From Saussurea involucrata (lineage: Eukaryota > Streptophyta > Magnoliopsida > Asterales > Asteraceae): a stretch of 64,000 nucleotides of DNA. Made by a program: the position numbers and the translations under genes. Shown piece by piece: positions 1 through 9,699 of the stretch. The first letter of the stretch is position 1; every line of letters starts with the position of its first letter. Below the pieces are notes generated by a model. That model ran no database searches and was not told the DNA's origin. It worked only from the letters and a program-made list of their open reading frames with translations. The DNA lies in contig CM066319.1 of the NCBI GenBank assembly GCA_033807775.1, positions 138,496,983 through 138,560,982 on the forward strand, given 5' to 3'.

Positions 1-1782
1 AAGCAGTTCACAACAGAGCTTGATAAAGTGAAAAGCCTCATCAAAGGGAAGGATAAAGTGGACGAAACCGAAACTAGACTGACACCTCCACCGGCACCTG
101 CGCAGCCCAATTACACGGTGGATGATTTGAAGACCATGCTCCTCGCCCAACTGCTCTAACACGACAATACTGACTCCTCGACTGAAGCAGATTTCATCAC
201 AGTTCTTCGATCGCAAACATCTGCTCAGTCGTCATCCGTAACCAGCCGATTGGACTAGCTTGACACGACTCTGAAGAACATTCAGAAAGCCCTTACTACC
301 TTGTCCGAAAGAGTCACCTCTCTCGAAGACACTTGCCAGAGTCAAGCTGGCAGACTCAAACACAGACACAATGACCAGGATGATCCTGATCACCGTGAGG
401 GGAAGAACAAAACACAACAACTATCCGAGTCTGATCCAATCCCCACCGAAAGTACTGCAACGGTTCAACTGGAACCATCAGCTGTGGTACAATCCGAAGA
501 CCAACTTGAAGCCCAGCTGAGTCTAGCCGAGATGGTCATAGATATGGACATCTCCAATGATGAAGACCCAACGGTTGAAAAGCCCGAGGGAGATTCACAG
601 GCATTGATCGTATATTCTGCACCGGAAAGGCCCACGCTTGATCTGATAGATCCTGAATCCGAGATCGACCCGGAGACCGAAAATGCATGGTATCAAAAAG
701 CCGACAGTGCGATAAACTTCGAGGTCAACCTGATCTTCTCTACCGATGCCGACGATGAAATAGACTACGATCAGTTTCTGCTACAAAACCTTCAGAGTAC
801 CCCAATCTATGCTAATCAGATTCCCGAGACTTCAACAGCAACTCTTCCGACATCTCATCAGCAACAACAAGCTTCTGATCAACCTCAACCTCCACAATAA
901 CCTGTCCGATGGGAAAAGATCATCGTCTTCATCCCCTTCCTAGAGGACTCCCTGAAGAGGTTGTTCGTACACAAGCTGCATGTACTCGACCCAGCCTTCT
1001 GCCTCGGATTAGCCAAGTTCGACGAAGCGTACAGGAAACAATATTTAGAAGCAATGAAAAGGTGTCTACCAGTCAGCTAGGTCAGAACAAAGCACAAGAT
1101 CATCGAAGTTGTGAACATTCAGTCTGGCCGAATCTTGAAGATCTGGTATCCAGTTTTTACGGTTAAACGTGAAGATGGAAATGAATGGAAGTTCTCTAAA
1201 GCCGACTTCAAGAACCTACGACTGAACGACTTCCACGCCCTACTCAAAGACCTTCGTACCCGAACGATCCGACCGCTCCACATCACCAAAGTGCTCGAAG
1301 CTGTAAAGCGTTTTATGAAACACAAGGTGATGATGTCCTACATTACGGATTTCTAGATGGGAGTTAAGCACCGAACAAAGAAGATCAACTTGTTTAAACC
1401 CGATCAGAAAGCTCCAGAGCTGAAGATGTACCCAGTCAACTCACTGCTACTACAACCAGAATTTGGAATCGTCTATCTCAACGAGTAGAATGAGAGGAGG
1501 TTTCTCCGGTTTAGCCAAGTTGAAAGATTCTGTGACGAAACTCTTCTAAAGGTCAGAGATGCGCTCAGAAATATCATAACCAAGGAAAAAGAACTCTGGA
1601 TTTCGTTTGCTGCAAATCGAAACGAAATAAACGCCTGAGAAGCCTTGGAACTTGTTGAAGACCGCATGGAGTTTCGTAAAGCAATCCGAAGCTTCGAGAT
1701 TTTGTTCGCACTCCAAAAGAGATACGTCGAGAACTGGCGCGAGATTGAACTTCGATTCAAAGGGGGAGATTGTTGGGAATAA
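1..1782 (+). pseudogene. Relic ORF of a non-autonomous LTR retrotransposon, unknown protein
   Basis: A single frame beginning at base 1 stays coherent for 593 codons, with no frameshift. It has seven internal stops, at 157, 256, 898, 1078, 1354, 1486 and 1636, and ends with TAA at 1780. The first part is polar and Thr/Gln-rich, the middle (about 480-800) is acidic, and a Gln-rich stretch precedes the stop at 898. The part after 1100 is basic and helical in character. Every internal stop can be explained by one C-to-T change (CAA, CAG or CGA to TAA, TAG or TGA). The frame runs into the purine tract AAAGGGGGAGAT and the first bases of the following LTR, which identifies it as the 3' end of an element's internal region. 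I recognise no protease, reverse transcriptase or integrase motif and assign no function. The start lies left of the window. Confidence 0.6.
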
Positions 1783-2085
1783 ATTCTAATTGAATAGAAG
1801 TTCAAGGGATTAATTGTAAATTGTTTATGGGCTTAATTAATGTAATGGGCTATGGGCTTGAATTGATTAGGCCTAGATATAAATAGTTTATTATTCCTTA
1901 GAAATCAGGTTAATCGTTTTAATTAGTCATCATTGTAATTCTCGGAAATTGTGTAAACACTCTGAAAGGTTTATTCAATACTATATGGATGACTGTCGGA
2001 AATCATATTGATTGCTATATTGTTCTATTGATTTCCTGTTGTATGCACTAATCTGGAACTCACAGAAACCCTTAATTTAGACACA
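1771..2085 (+). repeat. 3' LTR of the relic element
   Basis: This begins TGTTGGGAAT directly after the polypurine tract at 1758-1770. It holds a TATA-like TATAAATA at 1878-1885 and a run of T-rich sequence suited to polyadenylation. The right end is placed at ...GACACA because sequence of a different repeat (TRIM LTR) starts at 2086. The matching 5' LTR is outside the window, so the exact end is inferred. Confidence 0.55.
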
Positions 2086-2151
2086 TTTAAAAACATAGTC
2101 TAGGTGTGTGGACAAATCGGACAATATCTTGTATGGTGGTATGGAATGTTA
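2086..2151 (+). repeat. Fragment: 3' end of a TRIM LTR
   Basis: The sequence resembles the last ~65 bp of the intact TRIM LTRs at 19641-20008, including GTCTAGGTGTGTGGACAAA and GGACAATATCT, ending near ATGTTA. It is more diverged than those copies and has no partner LTR or primer site nearby. Confidence 0.6.
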
Positions 2152-2199
2152 TAGAGAGTGGTTGCAAGTATATGTTGATCAGAGGGGTTGCAAGTATAT

Positions 2200-2807
2200 A
2201 TTACGAATTTCCTGACATAAGAAAGTTGTGGTTAGTCGAGGGGCGATTTCGAGGATATCATACGCTGATGATTTTGATCAGAAGTGTTTGGGTAATTTAA
2301 TGGAACTAAATTGAGTAGATTGAAAAGCATGAGTCTTTTGAATCTCAAGTTGGGGGACAGCTGGATGCGGAAGATATCCCTATAGAATGGTGTAGTGCGT
2401 TACGAGAGGAAAGTGAAGCTGGGCCACGTTTTATTGGCTCAGTGCCAGTTACTGAATGAGTTGGAGAGATTATGTATGAATTGGATGTACTCGATGAAGT
2501 TATGGAAAATTCATAAGGTGTTTCACGTCTCTATTTTAGAGAGTGTTTGTTGGAAGTCGGTATGGCGTTACCTTTGCAAATAATGCGAATGAATGAGGAG
2601 TTGGATTTTATCGTAAGCTCGAGACGATCATTTGACCGGAAAGTCGAGAAGTTGAGATATAAGGAAGTTGGTCTTGTAGAGGTGCAATTGCAACTCCTTA
2701 AGAGCTAATAGACAATGTAATATTTGGAATCAGAAGCAAATTCCAAACACCCGCATTTGTTTGGCAATGAAATTTTGGGGACAAAATTCTTTTAAGGGGG
2801 GAGGTAT
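2200..2807 (+). pseudogene. Degenerate gypsy integrase C-terminal/chromodomain-like tail
   Basis: Short open stretches in shifting frames recall the C-terminal end of Tekay/Del-type integrase. Around 2395-2550 there are traces of the basic start (RKVKLG) and of the IHKVFHVSIL block, which in intact relatives reads IHPTFHVSNL. Near 2630-2700 a remnant of the chromodomain-like tail follows. The region ends in a polypurine tract (about 2785-2804) immediately before the LTR at 2808, as expected for the 3' end of a plus-strand gypsy element. Many stops and indels make this non-functional. The interval 2152-2199 holds nothing I recognise. The rest of the element's pol lies left of the window or is lost. 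Confidence 0.6.
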
Positions 2808-4490
2808 TGTAACGACCCTTGTCCTTAAATTTCATTTTCTTTGAAAAGTTAAGGGTCAAAGTATGAAAAGAGGAAACCTAGGACTTTGGTGAAAAATATG
2901 AAAGGTTTAAAAAGGGGTAAAACCCATAATCCCTTCATTTCTGGTGGTTGCGTCATGAAAGAGAGGAGAGGGGAGGAGGCTGAGAGGGTTTTTGCAAGTG
3001 TTGGTGCCATGATGGGGATAAATTGCTTGAAGAGTCATATTCTTCAAGGTAAGCCTCATCTTCTTCCTCTAATCATTTCCAATTTCCTTGTGTATGTTTT
3101 GATTTAGGAAATCCATTGAGCCGTAGTGTTTTTCCTAAAGTTTTCATAATTTATTTGGGATTAATGGGATTTGATTCAATGGATGAATGTTATTGTTTTA
3201 ATATTGATTTTAGTGATTAATAAGAGTTAGGATACATATCCTATCTGTATTGGGGTTGAAAGGGGTGAAACCCTTAGCTAAAACAGTGCCAGAAACATAT
3301 GTCGGTGCAATGAACCCGATGTTCAGGAATTACCATAACCCGGATAAGGTTTTGATCGTGAACCGGGGAATACTCGGATTGATTTTGATTGGGAACTGAT
3401 AGATTTTGATCGGGAACCGGGGAATACGCGGATAGGGTTGATCGAGAACTCGGGAAACCCGGATAGGGTTAGTCAGTAGTCTCATATCCGGACAATGTTA
3501 TCCGGGCTCTGTCTGGTTTCTTTATGGGTTGTTCGTCGATTTATTCGAGCTAGGCCTGAGTTAAGAGACAACTTTGGGGGATATTTGAGTGACTTATTAC
3601 TCTTGTATGTTTGGTTGGAATGTAGGTGTTCGGTTTGATCGGAAGTGTGGTTCGGTGTGTGTATCGGATTGTCAACGCTCAGGTGAGTTCCCTTAAACCA
3701 TTTTACGTGAAATATGTTTGATAAATGTTTTAAACATTGATTATGGTATGACGTGTGGGCATGGTTTTCATTCATAAATACATGAATACTTCTTCACATA
3801 AAATGAATTTCTATGGGGATTTTGAGCACACATGTTATGGAATTGTTTCTAAATACGCAAGCATTGCTTACATGATGTTGTCTTTTTTTAGCTTGCCTAT
3901 TTGGAGTCGGGTTGCACAGTGGGATTAGTGTACCATGGGATTTCATAAATCTCTTAGGAGTTGGGTTATATACCTCGTGTGCGTGGAATCTGTTTCCTGT
4001 ATATGCGGGAGTGGGGAGTCTGTTTGGGCCCCAGAGGCAAAAGGGGAGACGACTTGGGCCCCGATCGTGGATACTACCATGAGGTGGAAATTGTCTATGA
4101 ACACTGTGCAAATTTCCATATGTGATGTTGGACTATTTCGATGGGCCTTATGGCGGATTTGACTGTTGTTTGGTATAAAATGTTTAAACTATTTTGAGAG
4201 GGAATTCACTAGACCTCATGGTCTAACTCTTGTTTTTCAAAAACTAAAACTATTTTCAGGTAAGAGTTATATTGGGGTTCATCCGAAGAAGATGAAAATA
4301 GGTGATGTCGTAGAAGAGGCATAGCCTAGTGAAGACTTGTAGTTCACCTTCAGACTTTCTGTAGCATCTTAGTTGTGAAAGTGTTTATCCGTTGCGTAGC
4401 TTGAGTTGAGATTGATGTATATAATATTCTTTGGGACCGTTTTTGGTTGTAATATTTCATTTATGCCATTGTTGGTTTTAGGTTGTTACA
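2808..4490 (+). repeat. 3' LTR of plus-strand Ty3/gypsy element (Tekay/Del-like)
   Basis: The LTR is 1,683 bp and starts TGTAACGACCC after a polypurine tract. It ends GGTTGTTACA, giving the terminal inverted repeat TGTAAC/GTTACA. It contains the CACTAG hairpin (4211-4224), the TTTTCAGGTAAG motif (4253-4264) and a CCGGA-rich stretch (about 3330-3500). At 4491 it abuts integrase coding sequence of a second, minus-strand element, so this element inserted into that integrase. The partner 5' LTR is left of the window. Confidence 0.75.
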
Positions 4491-5250
4491 CTTAGAAGTA
4501 AACCGACTATTCCTATCGGACACAATAGATAGTAGCCCTCCATGCCTTGACACCACTTCATCAATCTAGAGCTTAGCTAACTTGTCCATTGGCAACGTCT
4601 CCCGCTGTACCAGAAAGTGCTCACTCTTAGTGAGTCAATCCACTATTACTCAAATCGTATCATGCCCCCATATGGTCTTTGGTAGTTTCGTCACGAAGTC
4701 CATCGTGATGTTTTCCCATTTTCATTTTGGAATCGTCAAAGATTGTAAACTTCCATACAACTTTTGATGTTCTGCCTTGATTTGGAGGCAAGTGACACAT
4801 TTTTCTACATAATTGGCTACATCAAGCTTCATCACCGGCCACCAATAATTTAACTTCAAATCTATATACATTTTTGTGCTACCTAGATGTATAGAATACT
4901 TAGACTTGTGAGCTTCCTCAAGGAGTAGTCCACCGTTTCCTCCTAACTTTGGCACCCAAATTTGACCTTGGAAGAGTTTGAGGCCACGAATATCTTCCGT
5001 TAATAGTGCTCTTTGCTTTACCATAACCTCAGCCTTGAGGTGTTCCTCTTGAACTACTTCTACTTGGGGAGTCTTGATGTTCTCTATTAGACTTGACACC
5101 ACGTCGATCCTAACGAGAGATATCTTAACACCACTTCCATAATTCTTTCAGCTTAACGCATCCGCTACCACATTTGTCTTACCAGGATGGTAAAGTATCT
5201 CACAATCGTAGTCCTTCAACAACTCAAGCCATCTCCTTTGACGTATATTG
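4491..5250 (-). pseudogene. Ty3/gypsy integrase (HHCC zinc domain and partial catalytic core)
   Basis: Read on the minus strand from about 5100 downward, a frame carries the integrase zinc-binding region: YWWPVMKLDV followed by CVTCLQIKAEHQK. It continues through 4760-4491 with degenerate core motifs, including DFVTKLPKT, RHGG and IVSDRNSRF (the segment bearing a catalytic Asp in the family). The core is cut at 4490 by the inserted LTR, so the C-terminal domain and this element's own 3' LTR are missing here. Bases 5103-5250 encode the end of RNase H (LLKDYDCEILYHPGK). Integrase would join element cDNA to host DNA; this copy has in-frame stops and is dead. Confidence 0.8.
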
Positions 5251-6588
5251 ATTCCTCTTGGTCAAATATGTACTTGAGACTTTTGTGATCAGTGAAGAGA
5301 GTACACTTCGTCCCGTACAAGTAATGTCGCCACAACTTTAACACAAATACTAGCGCTGCCAATTCTAAATCATGAGTAGAATAATTCTTCTCGTGATCCT
5401 TAAGTTGTCACGATGTGTAGCCTATCACCTTGCCTCTTTGCATCAACACACATTCGAGTCCCATCTTGGAGGCATCACTATACACAACAAAGTCATTCGA
5501 TCCCTCGGGTAGGGATAGAATTGGTGTTTCGTATAATTTCTTCTTGAGTGTCCTAAAAGCTTGCTCTTGGGTTTTGGTCCATACGAACTTGACATTCTTC
5601 CTCGTCAACTTCGTTAGCGGTGAAGCGATATTCGAGAAGTCTTGAATGAATCTCTGGTAGTAGCCGACTAACCCCAAGAAGCTTCTAATGTTCATCGGAC
5701 TTGTCGGCAGTTCCTAATTCACCATTGCTGCGATCTTCGCCTCAATCTACCTTTACTCCATCCTTGGATACTACGTGACCAAATAATTGAACTTCTTGTA
5801 GCCAAAACTCTCACTTTGAGAATTTTGCAAATAACTTCTCTTTTCAAAGGACTTCTAGTACTTCCCGCAAATTTTGTCCATGCTCGGCCTCATCCTTTGA
5901 GTAGACCAAGATATCGTATATGAATACTATCACCGGCTTGTCCAAGAAAGGATGACATACTCAGTCATCAAGTCTGTAAACACGGACGGAGCATTCGTCA
6001 AACCGAATGGCATCACCAAGAACTCGTAGTATCCATAGCTTGTTCGGAAGGTCGTCTTAGGAATTTCATTTTTCTTTACTCTTACTTGATGGTATCCGGA
6101 TCGTAAGTCAATTTTAGAGAAACATCTTGCACCTTGAAATTGGTCAAAGAGGTCATCTATTTGGGGAAGTGAATACTTGTTATTTGTCATAACCTTGTTT
6201 AACTCCTGGTAGTCTATACTCATCCGCATAGACCCATCCTTCTTCTTTACGAATAATAGCGGAGCTCCCGATGGCGACGAACTCGGTCTTATAAATATCT
6301 TCTCTAGAAGTTCTTGTAGTTGCACCATCATTTCTTGCATTTTCGTCAGAGCTAAACGGTAAGGGGCACGAGCAATTGAAGCCTCTCTAGAGTGAGGTCT
6401 ATACGAAACTCTACTTGACGATCCAGTGGCAATCCAGGTAGGTCTTCCGGGAAGACATCCGGATAATCTCGCACCACGTCCACATCGTCAACCAATTTCT
6501 TTTCTAATTTTGCATCCACTATGTAGGCTAAGTATGAAGAACACCCTTTGAATAGACACTTGTGCGCTTTTAGTGACGAGATGATCAA
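5251..6588 (-). pseudogene. Ty3/gypsy reverse transcriptase-RNase H, broken
   Basis: The minus-strand frames give, in order, a PEDLPGLPLDRQVEF linker (about 6400-6490), the RT fingers (GAPLLFVKKKDGSMRM), the palm (FSKIDLRSGYHQV, MPFGLTNAPSVF) and the connection (FLGLVGYYQRFIQDFS, 5640-5695). RNase H follows with VVYSDASKMGLECVLM (5430-5490). The catalytic box near 5911-5925 reads FIYD rather than the FIDD/YVDD of active enzymes, so one of the paired Asp residues is replaced. Frameshifts near 5930 and 5700 and stops near 5400 separate the pieces. In active elements this enzyme copies genomic RNA into DNA inside the Gag particle. Confidence 0.85.
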
Positions 6589-7032
6589 AGTGTCCTCTTT
6601 CCTTTCTCCGCATAAATGGTAACCACACTACCATTTGTCAAGGGAACTCTAATCATCTGCTTAGAGAAAAAAATGTCGGTTTTGTTTCTATCAACCATTC
6701 CATACCTATTATTACATCAAAAAAACCCTATAGCCATAGGTAGTAAGCTTACCTCAAAAGAGTTACCGTCTATCTCCAAGGTACAACCATCATAACATTC
6801 CTAACTCAACACTTGTTCCCCATTCACTATTCTACTATTATACTATTAGAGCATCAGACAGGATACTAATGGCGTTGACAAATTACTTGCAAACAGAACT
6901 CGACACAAAAGATCGGTTTGCACCTGAATCAAACAATACACGAGCAGGCAAAAAGTTTACTAGAAACGTACCCGACACCACATCGACGATCTCTTTTGCC
7001 TCCTCGGCGGTCATTTGGAAAGCCCGACTCTA
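6589..7032 (-). pseudogene. Ty3/gypsy aspartic protease region, broken
   Basis: The minus strand near 6880-7010 encodes MTAEEAKEIVDVVSGTF, then PARVLFDSGANRSFVSS. The DSGA motif is the catalytic Asp box of retroelement aspartic proteases. Downstream (6590-6880) the frame is broken by stops and by A- and T-run length changes. The same order (MTAEEA box, DSGANRSF, then RT) is seen in the better preserved element at 54064-58341, which supports the assignment. The protease would cleave Gag-Pol. Confidence 0.7.
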
Positions 7033-7540
7033 GGGGTGTAAACGAGTCGAGCTTTAAACGAGCTACTCGAGCTCGTTTATCTCGAGCTCGAGCCTAATAG
7101 TTTTCGAGCTCGAGACGATCTCGAACACAAATAAAGCTCGCTTAAGTTAACGAGTCGAGCTCTATAACACCAATGTTTGACTCGACTCGTTCGAGAGCTC
7201 GATTAAGCCTTGCGAGCCATTCGAGCATACACTTTTTTGATCCTAGCATATTTATTTTTTTACAAATTATATAATAAAAATATAAAAATTATCGATTTTG
7301 AGTACATAAACGAGTTAATCGATCTCGAATTCGAGCTCATAAATGAGCATCGAGCTCGAGCTCGAACATTTAAAATATATTTGAACTCGAGCTCGAGCCC
7401 AACTTTGAAAAATTAATCGAACTCAAGTCGAGATCGATCCTGGTATTATTTTTTCGAGCTCGGCTCAAATAACCTGCTACTCGACTCTACCCTACTCGAA
7501 TGACCTGCTACTCGACTTTACTCGACTCGTTCGAGTGGGT
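7033..7540. mobile_element. GAGCTCGAG-rich insertion, probable MITE, in the gag-protease linker
   Basis: Between the MTAEEA box and the Gag zinc knuckles lies about 500 bp of foreign sequence. It begins TAGGGGTGTAAACGAGTC and is packed with GAGCTCGAG, CTCGAGCTCG and ACTCGACTCG blocks that let many stretches pair with each other. The start resembles the terminal sequence of a widespread class of short plant TIR elements. The right end is degenerate, I could not fix a target duplication, and boundaries are approximate. Confidence 0.45.
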
Positions 7541-8496
7541 CCGCTTAAAGTCCCCCGATTATCCCCCCCCCCCCCCCCCGATAGCTTTAGGCATTCTCTC
7601 TTCACGTGCCATGGCTCCTGGCACTCAAAACACATTGGCCCCAAAATGGGGCAATCCCGGCTAATGTGGTCCTTCTTCCCACATTTGAAGCACTCGGACG
7701 GGCCCGAGTAAGGCCTTGAGTTACACTGTCCATAATGCTTACTCTTGCATTTATGACACCATCTTGACTCACGACGGGTGTCCATGCTTCTTCCTCTAGA
7801 AATTGTCTAAACTGTCAAGCGGGCCCAGTCGATCCCTCCCCTCTCACTTTCTCTTCTCACCTACTTGCACTCTTTCCTCCCTTCCTTGAGAAAGATCATC
7901 CTCCACCATAAGAGATTCTTCTATCACTTCTTGCAATATCGTGACCTTGGCGTTCCTTACCGCTGTCTTCATTTCGGCCGATAATCCCCTTTGATATGCC
8001 TTGATTTTCATTCTTTCATCGGTGGCCAAATATTCCACCAAGCTCAACTTCTCCACAAATTGTTTCGAGTAATCAGGGATTGACTGGTTTCCTTCTTCAA
8101 ATTCCTGAACTCCTCTTTAAAAAAATTCAGAGTTCGTTCACTGCAATACTTGTCCATCACTTTCCTCTTAAAGGTTGGCCACAAGAGTTGGGCCAATACT
8201 TCCGGTGTAAGAGCTGACCCAGTGAGATTCCACCATGTCAATGCTTCACCTCTAAGCAAATGTGAGGCAAACTCGACCTTTTGCGAGCCATCACATTCAC
8301 TGGCTTCAAACGCCATCTCCATCTCCTTGATCCAATACATACAAGTAACCAGGTTCGTAGTCCCCGAGAATTCTGATAGCTTGCTACACAGAAAGGTCTT
8401 GTAGGAACAACCTCTCTCCCGTCTCCTTTCACCAACTATCACTTGCTCATCGGTGCCAACAATGTTTGCCACACCTCCCGAACTATTCAAGGCATT
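7541..8496 (-). pseudogene. Ty3/gypsy Gag: central domain and zinc knuckles
   Basis: On the minus strand, 8490-8044 encodes the Gag capsid-like domain: KTFLCSKLSEFSG, WIKEMEMAFEASEC and HLLRGEALTWW. At 8056-7844 come EYLATDERMKIKAYQRGL and its continuation. At 7785-7580 are CCHC knuckles, CFKCGKKDHISRDC and CFECQEPWHVKREC, plus a degenerate one upstream. A long G run (C16-17 at about 7563-7579 on the plus strand) lies just after the knuckles. Gag packages element RNA. The frame shifts several times. The N-terminal part lies at 17557-17910, moved away by the solo LTR that starts at 8497. Confidence 0.8.
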
Positions 8497-8645
8497 TGTA
8501 ACACCCTAAAAATAGGGATAAATTTAAACATGAATTAGATGCGGAAATAGTAAGGCGTTTACAACCAAATTAAATAGGAGAATACATGATCAACAACTTA
8601 CTAATCTAAACTAAAATAGCTCAGATATAGACGGGTGTTGCTATC

Positions 8646-9598
8646 TGTTTGGGCAAAAAATCACGTCGTACGACCACGACCAGAGCAGGTAAGACGCACG
8701 TTATAATCCAAATCTTGTATTAAGATAAGGTCTCGACAAGAACCCAAAAGACATCCGTCGTCTCCCGTAAAAGGTAAGTCGTACGTCTACCATGACGCAC
8801 GACCATAGCATCGCCCGTCCCGTACGACCATCGCGTAAGATCATTGCACCTTCGACCAAAGCTAACGTTAACCTTGAGTGTTATGTTTGTTAAGTATTTA
8901 ATGCAGGAGTCATATCCATTAACAGCAAGTAGCCGTAACGGACGAAGAGCATTATGGATAATCACTCCGGCGACCGTTTCCAGCCGTTGTAGCCGTTGAT
9001 CAAATCATTAATGGAGTTAATTAATGACGCGAAGACTATAAAAGACAAGCTAAAGCCTCATTTCAAGGGACATCAGAAAAACATCCAGCATACATCAGCG
9101 AACATCACCAACAACAGAGAAAATCATCCAAACTCATAGCAAAGAACATTCAAACTCTGGAGATCAAGTACTGAAAGCCAGAACCTTATAGCGAACTCAA
9201 GAACACTCGAAGGAAAGCTCAAGTATCGCTCTCGATGCACGACAAACCGTCTTCGACCAGAAGTTCACACTTGGTATTCACACACGACAAACACTTGTTT
9301 TTACATTTAAACACTTGTACTTTACATTTCGAAGTATTTCCTTCATTTGTATTGTAATCTTCGTACGACCGACGCCAGTACCAAGGACGTCGCCCCTGAT
9401 TGGCGACCATAGTGCAGCGACGACACCTCCTGTCGTCCGTAGGTTTTTTCCTCGCTTGAGGTTTTTCCTGCGTCATCAAATCCCTTGTCTCGTTTATTTT
9501 TTCCCTCGTCGCACGTCTCGTCAAAAGATCCTTTCTTTAGTTGATTAAATCCACATCGACCTTAAGTTGTCCCTTTGGTGCGATTTTTGGCATTAACA
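8646..9598 (+). repeat. 5' LTR of the Tat-type element
   Basis: Starts TGTTTGGGC and ends GGCATTAACA. The sequence is rich in CGTACGAC-type motifs. Its copy is at 14841-15785. Confidence 0.9.
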
Positions 9599-9599
9599 G

Positions 9600-9618
9600 T
9601 TTGGCGCCATCCGTGGGA
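9600..9618 (+). other. Primer binding site of the Tat-type element
   Basis: Two bases after the LTR comes TTGGCGCCATCCGTGGGA, the kind of non-Met primer site used by Tat/Athila-side gypsy elements. About 80 bases on, a pyrimidine-rich TTTTATGTTGCAG (ending 9695) looks like a 3' splice site four bases before the gag ATG. A leader intron is possible but no donor was identified. Confidence 0.7.
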
Positions 9619-9699
9619 CCTCATCTAGAGAAAATCCTCGACGAACGTGCATTCTACTAATAGTTTCTTGGAGTTTCTTCTATTTTATGTTGCAGGAAA

